64,000 nt of DNA, taken from an uncultured Chlorobiaceae bacterium. GTDB taxonomy: Bacteria; Bacteroidota; Chlorobiia; Chlorobiales; Chlorobiaceae. Of the stretch, positions 18,780-28,287 are shown in pieces. The notes beneath the pieces were generated by a model. It was not told where the DNA came from and made no database searches. It worked only from the letters and a program-made list of their open reading frames with translations. Every line of letters begins with the position of its first letter. Position 1 is the stretch's first letter. Location of the stretch: positions 1 through 64,000 of the forward strand of contig CAIJWE010000103.1 of the NCBI GenBank assembly GCA_903824295.1, in the 5' to 3' direction. Both the position numbers and the translations under genes were made by a program.

Positions 18780-20495
18780 TTATCCTGGGCTCCAGGTCGC
18801 AATCTTGTGGCTGATGCACCGTTCTATCTCGCGCTTCCATGCCGGGGCTTCATGGTGCGGACGCAATGCTCCACAATGATCGAGCAACTCACGAATCAAG
18901 CAAACATCAACACGATTCATTGTAAACAAGGCTTCAAAAACCTCTTTGAATTGAACAAGTGTAAAGGGAATAATGTCTAATCGCATCTTGTCATCCGTGC
19001 GTGTAAACCAGATCCCAATACGAAAGGTCTCAGCCGTATTTGAGTCTATAAGGTTTGCAATAAATAATCCATAAACCGGCTTACCGGACTGCTCATGATA
19101 ATGAAGAACAAGATCTGCCACATGGCGGCGTACAGATTCGCCCTCGACTGCTTCCTGCCGTGAAGAGCCTGTCAACGTAACCTCCACAACAATCACAAAG
19201 TCACTGAATTCAAATATCAAATCCGGGCCACCACCTGGAGCCGTACCAACAGGCAAAAAATCCTGATCAATTTTAAAACGCCTTGCCTCATACGGTTTGT
19301 TGTTCAGGCCATTGATGGCCAAAAACGCTCTCCAAAGAATCCATTCAAAATATGCAGGTGCTTCTGATGATGGCACCACAATCTCCTCTCCATTCACAAG
19401 GGTTTTCTTATTTCGGCGGTTGATGATCAGTTCCATGTATGCAACAATTTCTTCCCATTCCATATATTGCCGCATTGCATACTTTTCTTCGTTATGTTCC
19501 GATAACAGAGATTCAATCTGAAAACGAATGATAGCGATATCAGCCGGGGTATCTGCCGGCTTACCCTCTGTAGAAAATGGAATACCACGCCGTTGTAACT
19601 GTTGTAACAGGTCACTGAGAACAATCAACGCTGAGTCCTGATGATCAGTTGGTAACGCTGCTCCATTGCACAAGGTTACAAAATAATCGCTTACAGAATC
19701 GGGGATTGTGGTATCCTGTATCAATGTTTCAACAAACAGGTGTTTCTCCGGAACCAGAGAGATACCGCGCCCTTTACTTTGCACAAGTCCAGTGGCTTTG
19801 AGATAGCGCAGATTTGTGTCTGCGTAGTCGTTGAAGGTTGACGCCTCATACTGGTGCAATTCTGCTGCGGTTTCTCGTGCTTGACGGTCAAACTGCCGTT
19901 TATTGGTTGCAGCAAGCCGATCAGCCCGTAATGCCAATACTTGGGAGACAATAACCTCCATGGGATTGTCACTGCTTGTAAGTTGTACAATGAGCGCCAT
20001 TTCAATAAAATTGAGCCGACTTTCACCCGTTTGCCTATCCAGTTCGAGCATAATGGCCAGCGTGTGCCGAAGAGGCGAAAAAATTGAAAACGTGTACTCC
20101 TTTTCCTGTGGGGATGGAATGTAACAGGCGGCCAGTGCACGCAAAAAGCACTCCTGCATGGCTGGTACGGTATCGGCACGAATCAGGCGCCAGCCATTTG
20201 GAGTAACCATATCGACCGGGCCAATTTCGCTTTGCGTAATGCCAGAAGCTAACGATACTTCAGGGTAAAGGAAGCCAAGCTTATTGAGGGCTGAACGCCA
20301 CTTGCGCCCTACGCTGAAGGTATCATCGGAACCAAGTTTAACGATACCATGTTCACCCAACAAATCACGCAAAGCAATTTCCTGCTCCCGCCCCCGCAAG
20401 TTGCCTTGCAATGAGGATGTAGATAACGCTACCAGACCATCACGCAACCGGAAGGGACTGCGTACCGTGGTATTGCCCAAATGCCATGGCCTCAT
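18780..20495 (-). CDS. Type IIS restriction endonuclease, AlwI/BstNBI family
   Basis: A 571-residue protein. The C-terminal half resembles BstNBI/AlwI-type nucleases: an AYFEWILWRAFLAING segment, then FLPVGTAPGGGPDL, then FVIVVEVTLTGSSRQ, then EGESVRRHVADL. Asp425 and Glu438 give a PD-x12-ExT nuclease core; the last position is Thr instead of Lys, as I recall for BstNBI. Members cut or nick at a fixed distance from short asymmetric sites such as GAGTC or GGATC. The N-terminal half (IGNTTVR-like opening NTTVRSPFRLRDGLVAL) would recognise DNA. It follows the methyltransferase gene by 59 bp on the same strand. The locus looks more AT-rich than its neighbours, consistent with transfer. Confidence 0.82.
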   Translation of the reverse strand: MRPWHLGNTTVRSPFRLRDGLVALSTSSLQGNLRGREQEIALRDLLGEHGIVKLGSDDTFSVGRKWRSALNKLGFLYPEVSLASGITQSEIGPVDMVTPNGWRLIRADTVPAMQECFLRALAACYIPSPQEKEYTFSIFSPLRHTLAIMLELDRQTGESRLNFIEMALIVQLTSSDNPMEVIVSQVLALRADRLAATNKRQFDRQARETAAELHQYEASTFNDYADTNLRYLKATGLVQSKGRGISLVPEKHLFVETLIQDTTIPDSVSDYFVTLCNGAALPTDHQDSALIVLSDLLQQLQRRGIPFSTEGKPADTPADIAIIRFQIESLLSEHNEEKYAMRQYMEWEEIVAYMELIINRRNKKTLVNGEEIVVPSSEAPAYFEWILWRAFLAINGLNNKPYEARRFKIDQDFLPVGTAPGGGPDLIFEFSDFVIVVEVTLTGSSRQEAVEGESVRRHVADLVLHYHEQSGKPVYGLFIANLIDSNTAETFRIGIWFTRTDDKMRLDIIPFTLVQFKEVFEALFTMNRVDVCLIRELLDHCGALRPHHEAPAWKREIERCISHKIATWSPG

Positions 20496-20554
20496 GCAAG
20501 ATTCTCTTTTGAACAGGTTGTCAAAAAATGAACACTCTTAATTCTTCCCTTAAT

Positions 20555-22516
20555 TCAATATCCAACAAAAAGATACTCCTGAACGTCGTTCTTGTTGTTG
20601 CCTACTTTGTGCCCTTGATTTCCGAAAGAGTACTTGTAATTGACAGGCACAACCTCGACATGTGGCTTATGTTTTGCGAGAATCGCAACCATTTCATCTG
20701 CGGTAGGCAGACTGTTGGATGAATAGGATACAAGAACCACACTGTCACGAAATCGCTTAAAAAGCAAGTCAAATGCTTCTACGGCTCCGTTGCGTGAAGA
20801 AAACGGTGTTGGATATGACTTGAATTTCTTGGTGACAGTATGGTTCTGAATTTCAACACCTTGCCAGTCACGAGCCAAACCTTCAACAAAATGATAACGC
20901 CGCACATATTCATTGTCAGACAACGGCGAATAGTAGGGTGGATCAATATAGACTAAACCTGATTCCTGGCTCTGAAGCGTCATTGCGTCGCCGTTGCGTG
21001 CCTTGTTCAGCCTGCCATTGTCAAACACCGCAGCATTGACACTGTCAACAGCGTCAAGAAATTGATCCTGAAACGACATAAGAAGATCTTTGCGCCCATC
21101 ATCATATCGATGACCAACATAGGTAAAGATACCTCGTGGCCGTTTTTTCAGACAAGCTCGAATCAATGCGGCCATGGCGATAGCCCTTTTATAAGGGTTT
21201 TTCACTGCTTTGATGTTTGCACGAATGATATCAATTAAACAGTTATCGTCATCACTGTAATAGAGACCCTGAAATTGAGTTTGAACAAATTGATCATTCC
21301 ATTGTGTTGGTTCAAGTAACGCCAAGGCTTCACTTTGAGGCAACGTAACATCGTTATTTTCAATCATTGCTTTGGCAAACACAGACGACATCGCCATGTA
21401 ATCGTTGCTTATAACGGTTTTACCCTGGGATTTGAACATATATCCCACCACTCCGGATCCGGAAAACAAGTCAATGGCAGTTTCAAACTTGAATTGTGAA
21501 GCAACTGCCCAGATTTCAGTGAGCAACTTGTTTTTTGAACCCATGTACCGGGTCGATGGATAGAGCTTGACCTGTTGAGGGAGCGGCGGCAAAAGCACAT
21601 GCACATTGAAACTGGGCTTTGGTGGTACCGTAACAATAATATCCTCACCAGTACGCCCTTTGCCATTACAGGAAATATACCGTTTTGTCTGAACCACTTC
21701 GATGGGAAAGAGCTGGTACTGCTCATGCACCATCGGATGATTTGAGTTTGTGAGAATAACGTGACAACCCAACTCATGCAGACGTTTCACCTCATCAGCC
21801 AGTTCAACGTGATCTTCTTCATAGAACTGTTCTTTGGTGTAGCGTTTGAAATCAGAATAATCAGAGATCGGCAAATAGGGAGGATCAAGAAAAATAAAGT
21901 CTCCTCTCTGGGCATTTTCTTTTAAAACACTCTTGTAATCGCCACAAATGATCGTGGTAGTTTTCAGGAGTGCAGATGCCGACAGAAGAGCGGATTCATC
22001 AATAATCCTGGGATTCTTGTACCGACCATAAGGAACATTGAATTGCCCGGATTTATTGACCCGGTAAAGACCGTTGTAACAGGTTCTGTTTAAAAATATG
22101 GTGCGTGCTGCTGCCTCACTGAAAGAAAGCTTGTTCCAGTCGAGCGCTCTGACTGCATAAAAAGACTCTTCCGTATTTTCATAGAGGCGAAGTTGTGCGA
22201 TGACTCCGTCAACATCATCGGCGACACTTCTGTAGAGGTTGATAAGCTCAGGGTTATTGTCTGCAATGATACCGTCCTCCGGACGGAGAGAAAAAAAAAC
22301 TGCACCGCCACCGAAAAAGGGTTCAATGTAACGGGAATAGTGTGCCGGAATTTTGGGGACAATTTCGCTTAAAAGCTGAGTCTTGCCACCAGCCCATTTC
22401 AGCAGTGGTTTCGTCACTCCCTGTTGAGAAGGAGAGGGGGCGATAGCAGCATACATCAGTATATCCAGATATTTGTCATTAAACTTCCAATTTACAACCT
22501 GAGGCTCTTCTTTCAT
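20555..22516 (-). CDS. Fused double adenine-N6 DNA methyltransferase (two D12-class domains)
   Basis: A 653-residue protein with two complete D12/Dam-class methyltransferase domains. Domain 1 (about 30-310): LLKWAGGKTQLL, YIEPFFGGGAVFF (AdoMet site) and DPPY at 211-214. Domain 2 (about 325-653): RYMGSKNKLLTEI, DLFSGSGVVGYMF and DPPY at 525-528. Both catalytic motifs are intact. Two adenine methylases in one chain, as in M.FokI, are needed when the two strands of the target differ. It lies upstream of the AlwI/BstNBI-like nuclease in the same direction, so it would protect the host from that enzyme. No C-protein gene is visible in the 159-bp gap before the divergent M16 peptidase. Confidence 0.92.
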   Translation of the reverse strand: MKEEPQVVNWKFNDKYLDILMYAAIAPSPSQQGVTKPLLKWAGGKTQLLSEIVPKIPAHYSRYIEPFFGGGAVFFSLRPEDGIIADNNPELINLYRSVADDVDGVIAQLRLYENTEESFYAVRALDWNKLSFSEAAARTIFLNRTCYNGLYRVNKSGQFNVPYGRYKNPRIIDESALLSASALLKTTTIICGDYKSVLKENAQRGDFIFLDPPYLPISDYSDFKRYTKEQFYEEDHVELADEVKRLHELGCHVILTNSNHPMVHEQYQLFPIEVVQTKRYISCNGKGRTGEDIIVTVPPKPSFNVHVLLPPLPQQVKLYPSTRYMGSKNKLLTEIWAVASQFKFETAIDLFSGSGVVGYMFKSQGKTVISNDYMAMSSVFAKAMIENNDVTLPQSEALALLEPTQWNDQFVQTQFQGLYYSDDDNCLIDIIRANIKAVKNPYKRAIAMAALIRACLKKRPRGIFTYVGHRYDDGRKDLLMSFQDQFLDAVDSVNAAVFDNGRLNKARNGDAMTLQSQESGLVYIDPPYYSPLSDNEYVRRYHFVEGLARDWQGVEIQNHTVTKKFKSYPTPFSSRNGAVEAFDLLFKRFRDSVVLVSYSSNSLPTADEMVAILAKHKPHVEVVPVNYKYSFGNQGHKVGNNKNDVQEYLFVGY

Positions 22517-22675
22517 AACGTTAAAACCGGATACGAAGGAACTGCCTGGCTTTTGCTGGTTGCCGCCGCCAAAAAATATTCCCCCGTCAAAACCCTTATA
22601 CTTTCCTTATCTTCATCATTGCTGCAATGTGCCGCGATTTTTGAAAAACCAGCTTATCAGAAAATTATTCAAGTA

Positions 22676-23956
22676 ATGGCGAAAGAAAGTTCCCACCGTC
22701 AATCATCTACTTTTTCAGGCTCTTCACTCCAGCAGGGTGTTTTGGCCAGTGGGTTAAGGATTGTCACCGATTCGGTCGCATCGGTAAAAAGCGTTACGCT
22801 CGGCATACAAATCGATGCCGGTTCACGCGATGACCCCAAAGAGTCTCCGGGACTGGCACATTTTATTGAGCACGCCATCTTTAAGGGCACTGGGCGGCGC
22901 ACCTACATCGACATAGCCAGAAACATTGAAAAACACGGCGGTTACCTTGATGCCTACACCACAAAAGAGCAGACCTGCATCTACTTGCGCTGCCTGCCGG
23001 AACATCTTGAGCCCTCTTTTGACCTGCTCTCCGATCTGGTCTGCGACCCGGTTTTTCCTCCCGAAGAGATCGAAAAAGAAAAAGAGGTGGTTATCGAAGA
23101 GATCAGCAGCGTCAACGACACCCCTGAAGAGCTTATTTTTGAGGAGTTCGACCTGCGCTCGTTCCCCCGCCACCCGCTTGGCACACCTATCCTTGGTACG
23201 GAAAAAAGCGTGGACGCCTTCACGGTCGAGAACCTGAACAACTTCATGCAGCAGCACTATATTCCGAAAAAGATGGTTGTCACGGCTACCGGCATGGTGC
23301 AGCACGATGAAATCATGCAACTTGCCGACCGATTTCTTGGCAAGCTCAGGGAGCCCGTCGGAAGCCAATATATCCGCCAACCCTTTCTTGCAGAGGATTA
23401 CACTCCCTTTACTCTTTCTCTGAAAAAGCGGGTCTGTCAGGCGCAGATCGTCCTCGGCACCGCCATAGCGCGGCACGATCCGCTCTTTTACAGTTTTATG
23501 GTACTGAACTCCATGCTCGGAAACGGCATGAGTTCACTGCTCAATCTGGAACTTCGTGAAAAACGGGGACTGGCCTACAACGTTTATTCATCAATCACCT
23601 TTTTCGATGATGTGACCGCGATGAACATCTATGCCGGCACTGACAGCAACAAAACCAAGGTCACCCTTGAACTGATCGAGAAACTGCTCAAGAGCGATGC
23701 ACTGAAAAATCCCGATCCGGAAGAGGTGATGGCTGCAAAAACGAAACTGCTCGGCTCGCACATCATGGGGATGGAAAAGATGACGCGCAGAATGTCGCAA
23801 ACGGCATCAGACCTCTCCTATTTCGGACGCATTATTGAGCCTGAAGAAAAAACTGCTGCTTTGGAGGCTGTCACTGCCAGCGATATTGCCGAAGCTGCCG
23901 TGCGGATGCTGCACGACGCACCCTACTCTACACTGGTCTATAAACCGGGTCGGTGA
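22676..23956 (+). CDS. M16-family zinc metallopeptidase
   Basis: A 426-residue pitrilysin/processing-peptidase-type enzyme. The inverted zinc motif HFIEH is in ESPGLAHFIEHAIFKGT, and the third ligand Glu would lie in the VVIEEISSVNDTPEE segment. The second half has the family RGLAYNVYSS motif. Start taken at ATG 22676 (MAKESSHRQSS); an open frame continues 84 codons upstream but looks non-coding and overlaps the methyltransferase gene. Length matches single-unit bacterial M16B peptidases. Trigger factor follows after 90 bp. Confidence 0.9.
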   Translation: MAKESSHRQSSTFSGSSLQQGVLASGLRIVTDSVASVKSVTLGIQIDAGSRDDPKESPGLAHFIEHAIFKGTGRRTYIDIARNIEKHGGYLDAYTTKEQTCIYLRCLPEHLEPSFDLLSDLVCDPVFPPEEIEKEKEVVIEEISSVNDTPEELIFEEFDLRSFPRHPLGTPILGTEKSVDAFTVENLNNFMQQHYIPKKMVVTATGMVQHDEIMQLADRFLGKLREPVGSQYIRQPFLAEDYTPFTLSLKKRVCQAQIVLGTAIARHDPLFYSFMVLNSMLGNGMSSLLNLELREKRGLAYNVYSSITFFDDVTAMNIYAGTDSNKTKVTLELIEKLLKSDALKNPDPEEVMAAKTKLLGSHIMGMEKMTRRMSQTASDLSYFGRIIEPEEKTAALEAVTASDIAEAAVRMLHDAPYSTLVYKPGR

Positions 23957-24046
23957 GGGTTGTGACGTACTGTTTTAAAACCGCAGATTAATTCGTATCT
24001 TCTGGACTTTTAATTTTTCACCATTACCAATTAACCAAAGAGAGCC

Positions 24047-25327
24047 TTGCAAAAGAATATCAAGAACGTCAGCGAAACCGATCAGGAGCTGGAAATCATT
24101 CTTTCCGCTGAAGAATTCGGTGCCGAATATAACCAGGAACTCGATGAGGCAAAAAGAAGCATTCAGATCAAGGGATTCCGGAAGGGACATGCCCCTGTAA
24201 GCTTGATTAAAAAACTGGCAGGGCCCTCTATAGAGGCGACCGTAGCCGAAAAAATGGCTTCCAAATATTTTGGTGAAATTGCCGATGCCGAAAATATCAA
24301 ACCGGCAAGCCGTGCACAGATCATCGACTTCACCTTTACGCCCGATGAGCTGACCATCCGACTCTCTTACGAAATCCATCCTGAATTCGAAGTAAAGGAT
24401 TACAGTGAATACACCTTCACTCAGAACCGCTATATCGTTACGAACGAAGATATTGAGCGTGAAATAAACCTTATTCTCAAAGGGCACGGCACTCTTGTCA
24501 GCATTGATGAGGCCGCACTCTCAACCGATACCGTAATCGGCGATGTATACAAGCTTGATGAAGCGGGCGAGCCAGAAAAGGATGAGAAAACCGAAAACCA
24601 CCACTTTACCCTCGAGTACCTTCCGGAGGAGAATCCTTTCCGCGTAGCGCTTACAGGAAAAAAAGCCGGAGAGAGCGTTGACGTTGAAAACGAGGAGAAA
24701 GGATCCCAACCTGCTTCACGCTTCCGCGTTGTCATCAGCGAAATCAAACGGCTTGAACTGCCTGAACTGACCGACGAACTGGTCAAAGAGATTTCGGGAG
24801 AGCGGTTTGAATCGGTGACTGACTTCACTGCGGACGTTCGTATCCAGATCGAACAACACTTTATCCTGAAGTCTGATGAAGAGCTCCTCGAATCCATCTC
24901 CGAGAAGCTGATTGAAGAAAATCCGGTTCCGGCACCGAACTCCATGGTCGATTCTTTCTCGAAGATGCTTGTTGAAAATGCCAAACGTCAGATGGGCGGC
25001 AACTTTCCACGCGGCTTTGACGAAGAGCAGTTTCGCCTTGCCATGAAGCCGAATGCCGAAAAACATGCACAATGGCTGCTGATCAGCCAGAAAATCGCTG
25101 AAAATGCAACTCTTTCCGTGACCGATGAAGACATCAAAGCCTACGCAGATAAAGAGGCCGAAAAAAGCGAATCCATGAATGCCGAAGAGATCCTGAAAAC
25201 CTACCTCTCAGCAGAGTTTCGCGATTACATCACCGATACCATCCTGAAGGAGAAAATCTATGATGTTATCAAGTCGAAGGTGACCATAACGGAAGAAGAG
25301 AAAGCGCTTCCGGCTCACGAAGGCTGA
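24047..25327 (+). CDS. tig: Trigger factor
   Basis: A 426-residue ribosome-associated chaperone of normal length. The N-terminal ribosome-binding domain contains the [12 protein letters not shown] signature; the central PPIase-like domain is divergent; the helical C-terminal domain ends with a Lys/Glu-rich tail. The start codon is TTG, giving [15 protein letters not shown], the expected beginning; no nearby ATG fits. An AAAGAGAG stretch upstream may serve as a weak ribosome-binding site. A strong terminator follows. Confidence 0.95.
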   Translation: MQKNIKNVSETDQELEIILSAEEFGAEYNQELDEAKRSIQIKGFRKGHAPVSLIKKLAGPSIEATVAEKMASKYFGEIADAENIKPASRAQIIDFTFTPDELTIRLSYEIHPEFEVKDYSEYTFTQNRYIVTNEDIEREINLILKGHGTLVSIDEAALSTDTVIGDVYKLDEAGEPEKDEKTENHHFTLEYLPEENPFRVALTGKKAGESVDVENEEKGSQPASRFRVVISEIKRLELPELTDELVKEISGERFESVTDFTADVRIQIEQHFILKSDEELLESISEKLIEENPVPAPNSMVDSFSKMLVENAKRQMGGNFPRGFDEEQFRLAMKPNAEKHAQWLLISQKIAENATLSVTDEDIKAYADKEAEKSESMNAEEILKTYLSAEFRDYITDTILKEKIYDVIKSKVTITEEEKALPAHEG

Positions 25328-25352
25328 TTTTTATATACCGTAAAAGAGACAA

Positions 25353-25388
25353 AGCAGGAGTTCGTTGATGAACTCCTGCTTTTTTTTT
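25353..25388 (+). terminator. Terminator after tig
   Basis: A perfect 11-bp stem (25353-25363 with 25370-25380) and a 6-nt loop followed by eight T residues. The acpS stop is only a few bases beyond, so it may also serve the convergent minus-strand transcript. Confidence 0.92.
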
Positions 25389-25393
25389 GACAC

Positions 25394-25756
25394 TTATATC
25401 CCGTCGATCAGCGCTGTGGCAACCGCCGCATGGCGGTCGTGGGCAATGGAGATTTTCATCTTGCAGCCTGGAGGAAAAAGCCCGGTATCAACAGGCCGCA
25501 CATAGGGGCGACCCCTCTCATCATTGAGTATGGCAAAGCTCTTCCAGTGCACGCCACCAGAAAAACCTGTGCCAAGCGCCTTGACAACCGCCTCTTTTGC
25601 CGCAAACCTGCCGGCAATACTGGCAATCACCTGTGGCTTGTGCAGGCAGATTGCGATCTCCTCTTCTGTCAGAAAGCGCTGGAGAAACGTCACTCCATAG
25701 CGGCTGAAGAGCTTTTCAATCCGGTCAAGATCAACAATATCGACACCAATCTCCAT
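25394..25756 (-). CDS. acpS: Holo-[acyl-carrier-protein] synthase
   Basis: A 120-residue enzyme of typical AcpS length that transfers 4'-phosphopantetheine from CoA to apo-ACP. The Mg/CoA-binding Asp is in EIGVDIVDLDRI, the catalytic Glu/Lys in GRFAAKEAVVKALG, and the C-terminal SIAHDRHAAVATA block is present. It follows nadC by 14 bp on the same strand and ends close to the tig terminator. Confidence 0.95.
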   Translation of the reverse strand: MEIGVDIVDLDRIEKLFSRYGVTFLQRFLTEEEIAICLHKPQVIASIAGRFAAKEAVVKALGTGFSGGVHWKSFAILNDERGRPYVRPVDTGLFPPGCKMKISIAHDRHAAVATALIDGI

Positions 25757-25770
25757 GTTGTTTTTTCCGT

Positions 25771-26658
25771 TCAGACAAGAGCAATGGTCATAGAAAGATC
25801 AAGAGCCTTGACGCTGTGTGTCAGCTCTCCGATTGAGATAAAGTCAACGCCGGTTTCAGCAACTTCCGCGACATTGTGCATGCCGATATTGCCCGAAGCT
25901 TCAAGAAGGGGAATGCTGCTCCGGCCACTCCTGACACAGGCGACTGCCTCGCGCAGCAGTGCAGGAGTAAAGTTGTCGAGAAGAATGATGTCCGGCTGAC
26001 AATCGAGAGCTTCCTGCAACTCGATCATTGAACGTACCTCGGTTTCAATCTTCACATCCAGCTTTTGCTCCTTGCGATACCGCTGTGCCCGATGAATGGC
26101 CTTCGCAATACCTCCAGAGGCATCAATATGGTTATCCTTGATGAGAATCATGTCGAAGAGGCCGAAACGGTGGTTTGTCCCTCCGCCTATCCTGACCGCC
26201 TCCTTGTCAAAATAGCGAAGCCCTGGAGCTGTTTTGCGAGTATCAAGAATTTTGGTATCCGTATGGCTCACCTTATCAACATAGTCCCTCGTTCTTGTTG
26301 CAATCCCCGACATGCGCTGCATGAAATTAAGTGTGGTGCGTTCGGCGACGAGAAGTGGAGCAAGCATTCCCGTCACTTCAAGAATGATCTCACCGCAGAG
26401 AACTCTTTCACCGTCACGGCGATGCAGTACAACGGAGAGCTTGGAGTCACAGGCAGCAAAAACCTGCATGGCAACATCGGCTCCGCCAAGCACGCCATCC
26501 TCCTTGGCTTTGATAACAGCACTTCCGCCCTGACGGGGATCAATTGTGGCAAGGGTGGTAATATCTCCCGTATAACGATCCTCCTCAAGCGCAAGCATAA
26601 TGGCCCTTGCACGACACCCTTCATAAAAATCGTTACAATCCTTGCTCTTCATGGTCAC
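25771..26658 (-). CDS. nadC: Nicotinate-nucleotide diphosphorylase (carboxylating)
   Basis: A 295-residue protein forming nicotinate mononucleotide from quinolinate and PRPP. Motifs: ERTTLNFMQRMSGIAT, ILDTRKTAPGLRYFDKEAVRIGGGTNHRFGL and LLDNF, then LLEASGNIG and DFISIGELTHS. Two starts are possible: GTG at 26658, with an AGAGAGG sequence about five bases before it, or ATG at 26652 two codons later. Likely co-transcribed with acpS. The other NAD genes (nadA/nadB) are not in the window. Confidence 0.95.
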   Translation of the reverse strand: MTMKSKDCNDFYEGCRARAIMLALEEDRYTGDITTLATIDPRQGGSAVIKAKEDGVLGGADVAMQVFAACDSKLSVVLHRRDGERVLCGEIILEVTGMLAPLLVAERTTLNFMQRMSGIATRTRDYVDKVSHTDTKILDTRKTAPGLRYFDKEAVRIGGGTNHRFGLFDMILIKDNHIDASGGIAKAIHRAQRYRKEQKLDVKIETEVRSMIELQEALDCQPDIILLDNFTPALLREAVACVRSGRSSIPLLEASGNIGMHNVAEVAETGVDFISIGELTHSVKALDLSMTIALV

Positions 26659-26939
26659 CGTTCCCTCTCTATATTGAAAAAAATCATCTCACCGACCCAA
26701 GGTAGTGAATTCGCCAATACCCTCTCACAAAAAAATCAGCGCATTGTCGGCACACAACCATGAAACAGCGATGCATGTTGCACGTGGAAAGGGAACCGAA
26801 TTGAAGCGTGTGAGAAAATGGCTTGTTGTAGAACGAGATGGAGAATTGTTATATTGCGGAATAGATGGGGGCAGGTGTCGGCTTATCCAATGATCTCGAA
26901 GCGCTGCCCGGTTTCGGGTATTTTTTTTCAGAAACACAC

Positions 26940-27275
26940 ATGGATACCAGCAAAATTAAATTTAAGGCGTTGTTCCAGGACGTTGCGTCACTTCAGGATA
27001 TCTGGAAGTTCTCAACGGTAAATACCCGCGATGTCGACTTTCTGAAGTTCAGGCAGCGTTCTGAATGGTTGCAGTTTACCGGACTGGATGACACGAAGGG
27101 TCATGAGATATATGAAGGTGATCTTTTAGAGTGGGAAGGTTTTATTGTTGAAGTTGTTTTTGATTCCGGCAGTTTTAAAGTGCTCAATGATGGCAGCTCC
27201 GATATGCTTCTGTGGTTCTGCCTGCCCGATTGCAAGGTTGTCGGCAACAAATACGAAAAGAGGGTTAAGCCCTGA
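26940..27275 (+). CDS. YopX-domain protein
   Basis: A 111-residue protein starting [14 protein letters not shown]. The segment [22 protein letters not shown] is the YopX signature (TGLxDxxGxEIYEGD followed by a beta-rich barrel). YopX proteins are mainly encoded by phages and prophages; their biochemical role is unknown. I see no other phage gene nearby: the neighbours are nadC (divergent) and folB (same strand, 65 bp downstream). The start is chosen at ATG 26940; earlier in-frame codons do not look like the family. Confidence 0.8.
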   Translation: MDTSKIKFKALFQDVASLQDIWKFSTVNTRDVDFLKFRQRSEWLQFTGLDDTKGHEIYEGDLLEWEGFIVEVVFDSGSFKVLNDGSSDMLLWFCLPDCKVVGNKYEKRVKP

Positions 27276-27340
27276 ACCAAAGCCACGGTAAGCTTGCCAG
27301 GAAACCACTACACGACGATTTCATTCACTTCAATACTCCT

Positions 27341-27718
27341 ATGATACATTGCGCTCACTCATGCGTCCGGCTGGTAAACATGGTTTTTTATGCACACCAC
27401 GGAGTACTCAAGGAAGAGCATACGGTTGGCGGAAAGTATGAAGTTGATGCGGAACTCTTTTTTGACTTCACCGATGCCGCCGAGAACGACGACATCACGA
27501 AAACTGTCGATTACGGGGCGGTGTACAAAAAGATTGAGGAGGTGCTGACCCTCCGCAAATACTTTCTGATAGAGGCAGTTGCCTGTGAGATCGCTCGCGA
27601 TCTTCTCCGTGACTTTGCGGTTCTTGATAGTGCAGCCATCAGGGTACGCAAACGCAACCCACCCGTTGACGGTGTCTGTGATTATGCCGAGGCTGATTAC
27701 AAGGCATCCCGCCGCTGA
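27341..27718 (+). CDS. folB: Dihydroneopterin aldolase
   Basis: A 125-residue protein of normal FolB length, which cleaves dihydroneopterin in folate synthesis. [21 protein letters not shown] contains the conserved His/Gly and Glu. [15 protein letters not shown] and the late RVRKRNPPV with the catalytic Lys are also present. It starts ATG ATA CAT, with the closest match to a ribosome site being a CTCCT-type stretch, so initiation looks weak. folK follows after 5 bp. Confidence 0.93.
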   Translation: MIHCAHSCVRLVNMVFYAHHGVLKEEHTVGGKYEVDAELFFDFTDAAENDDITKTVDYGAVYKKIEEVLTLRKYFLIEAVACEIARDLLRDFAVLDSAAIRVRKRNPPVDGVCDYAEADYKASRR

Positions 27719-27723
27719 CACTC

Positions 27724-28251
27724 ATGCCGATGCACAACGTCTTTATCGGGATAGGATCAAATATCGGAGAACGTCTCTACCACATGCAGGAGGCGGTTGA
27801 TCGACTGTCCCTGTTTGAGGAAACAATGGTATCCGCGGTATCGTCAATCTATATGACTGAACCGGTCGGCGAGAGTGAACAGAACCGCTTCTATAACGGC
27901 GTTCTTCAGCTTGAGACTTCGCTTCCACCCGAAGAGTTGCGCCGACAGTGCAAAACCATTGAACAGGAGCTTGGAAGGCCGGACGCCTATCCACGCTGGA
28001 GTCCGAGAGTGATTGATCTCGACATTCTGCTCTATGACGATGCGATTATCCAGACCGAAACACTCTCAATTCCCCATCCGGAACTGCATTGCCGAAAATT
28101 TGTGCTTATTCCACTGCTCGACCTTGCCAACCCACAGCACCCAGCACTGCAACAAACCATCCTGCAACTTCTGGAGAGCTGCAGTGACCGCTCGGTACTG
28201 ATAAAGACAAAAGAGGTCGTCAGGATAAAAAAAAGACGGAGCACATTCTGA
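27724..28251 (+). CDS. folK: 2-amino-4-hydroxy-6-hydroxymethyldihydropteridine pyrophosphokinase
   Basis: A 175-residue HPPK that pyrophosphorylates the pterin product of FolB. FIGIGSNIGERLYHMQEA, YMTEPVG, FYNGVLQLET and the signature RWSPRVIDLDILLYDD (Mg/ATP-binding Asp residues) are present, followed by the IPHPELHCRKFVLIPLLDLA block. The distance to folB is 5 bp, so a folBK operon is clear. It ends convergently with the ArsA-type ATPase gene. Confidence 0.95.
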   Translation: MPMHNVFIGIGSNIGERLYHMQEAVDRLSLFEETMVSAVSSIYMTEPVGESEQNRFYNGVLQLETSLPPEELRRQCKTIEQELGRPDAYPRWSPRVIDLDILLYDDAIIQTETLSIPHPELHCRKFVLIPLLDLANPQHPALQQTILQLLESCSDRSVLIKTKEVVRIKKRRSTF

Positions 28252-28287
28252 AAAGCCTCCGTCCTGAAAAAAGTCACCGAAAAAAGC

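Noticed and set aside
22823-23476. Minus-strand open frame of 217 codons across the M16 peptidase
   Set aside because: Antisense shadow of the HxxEH-containing peptidase gene.
26065-26763. Plus-strand open frame of 232 codons across nadC
   Set aside because: Antisense to a fully motif-supported nadC; no recognisable protein.
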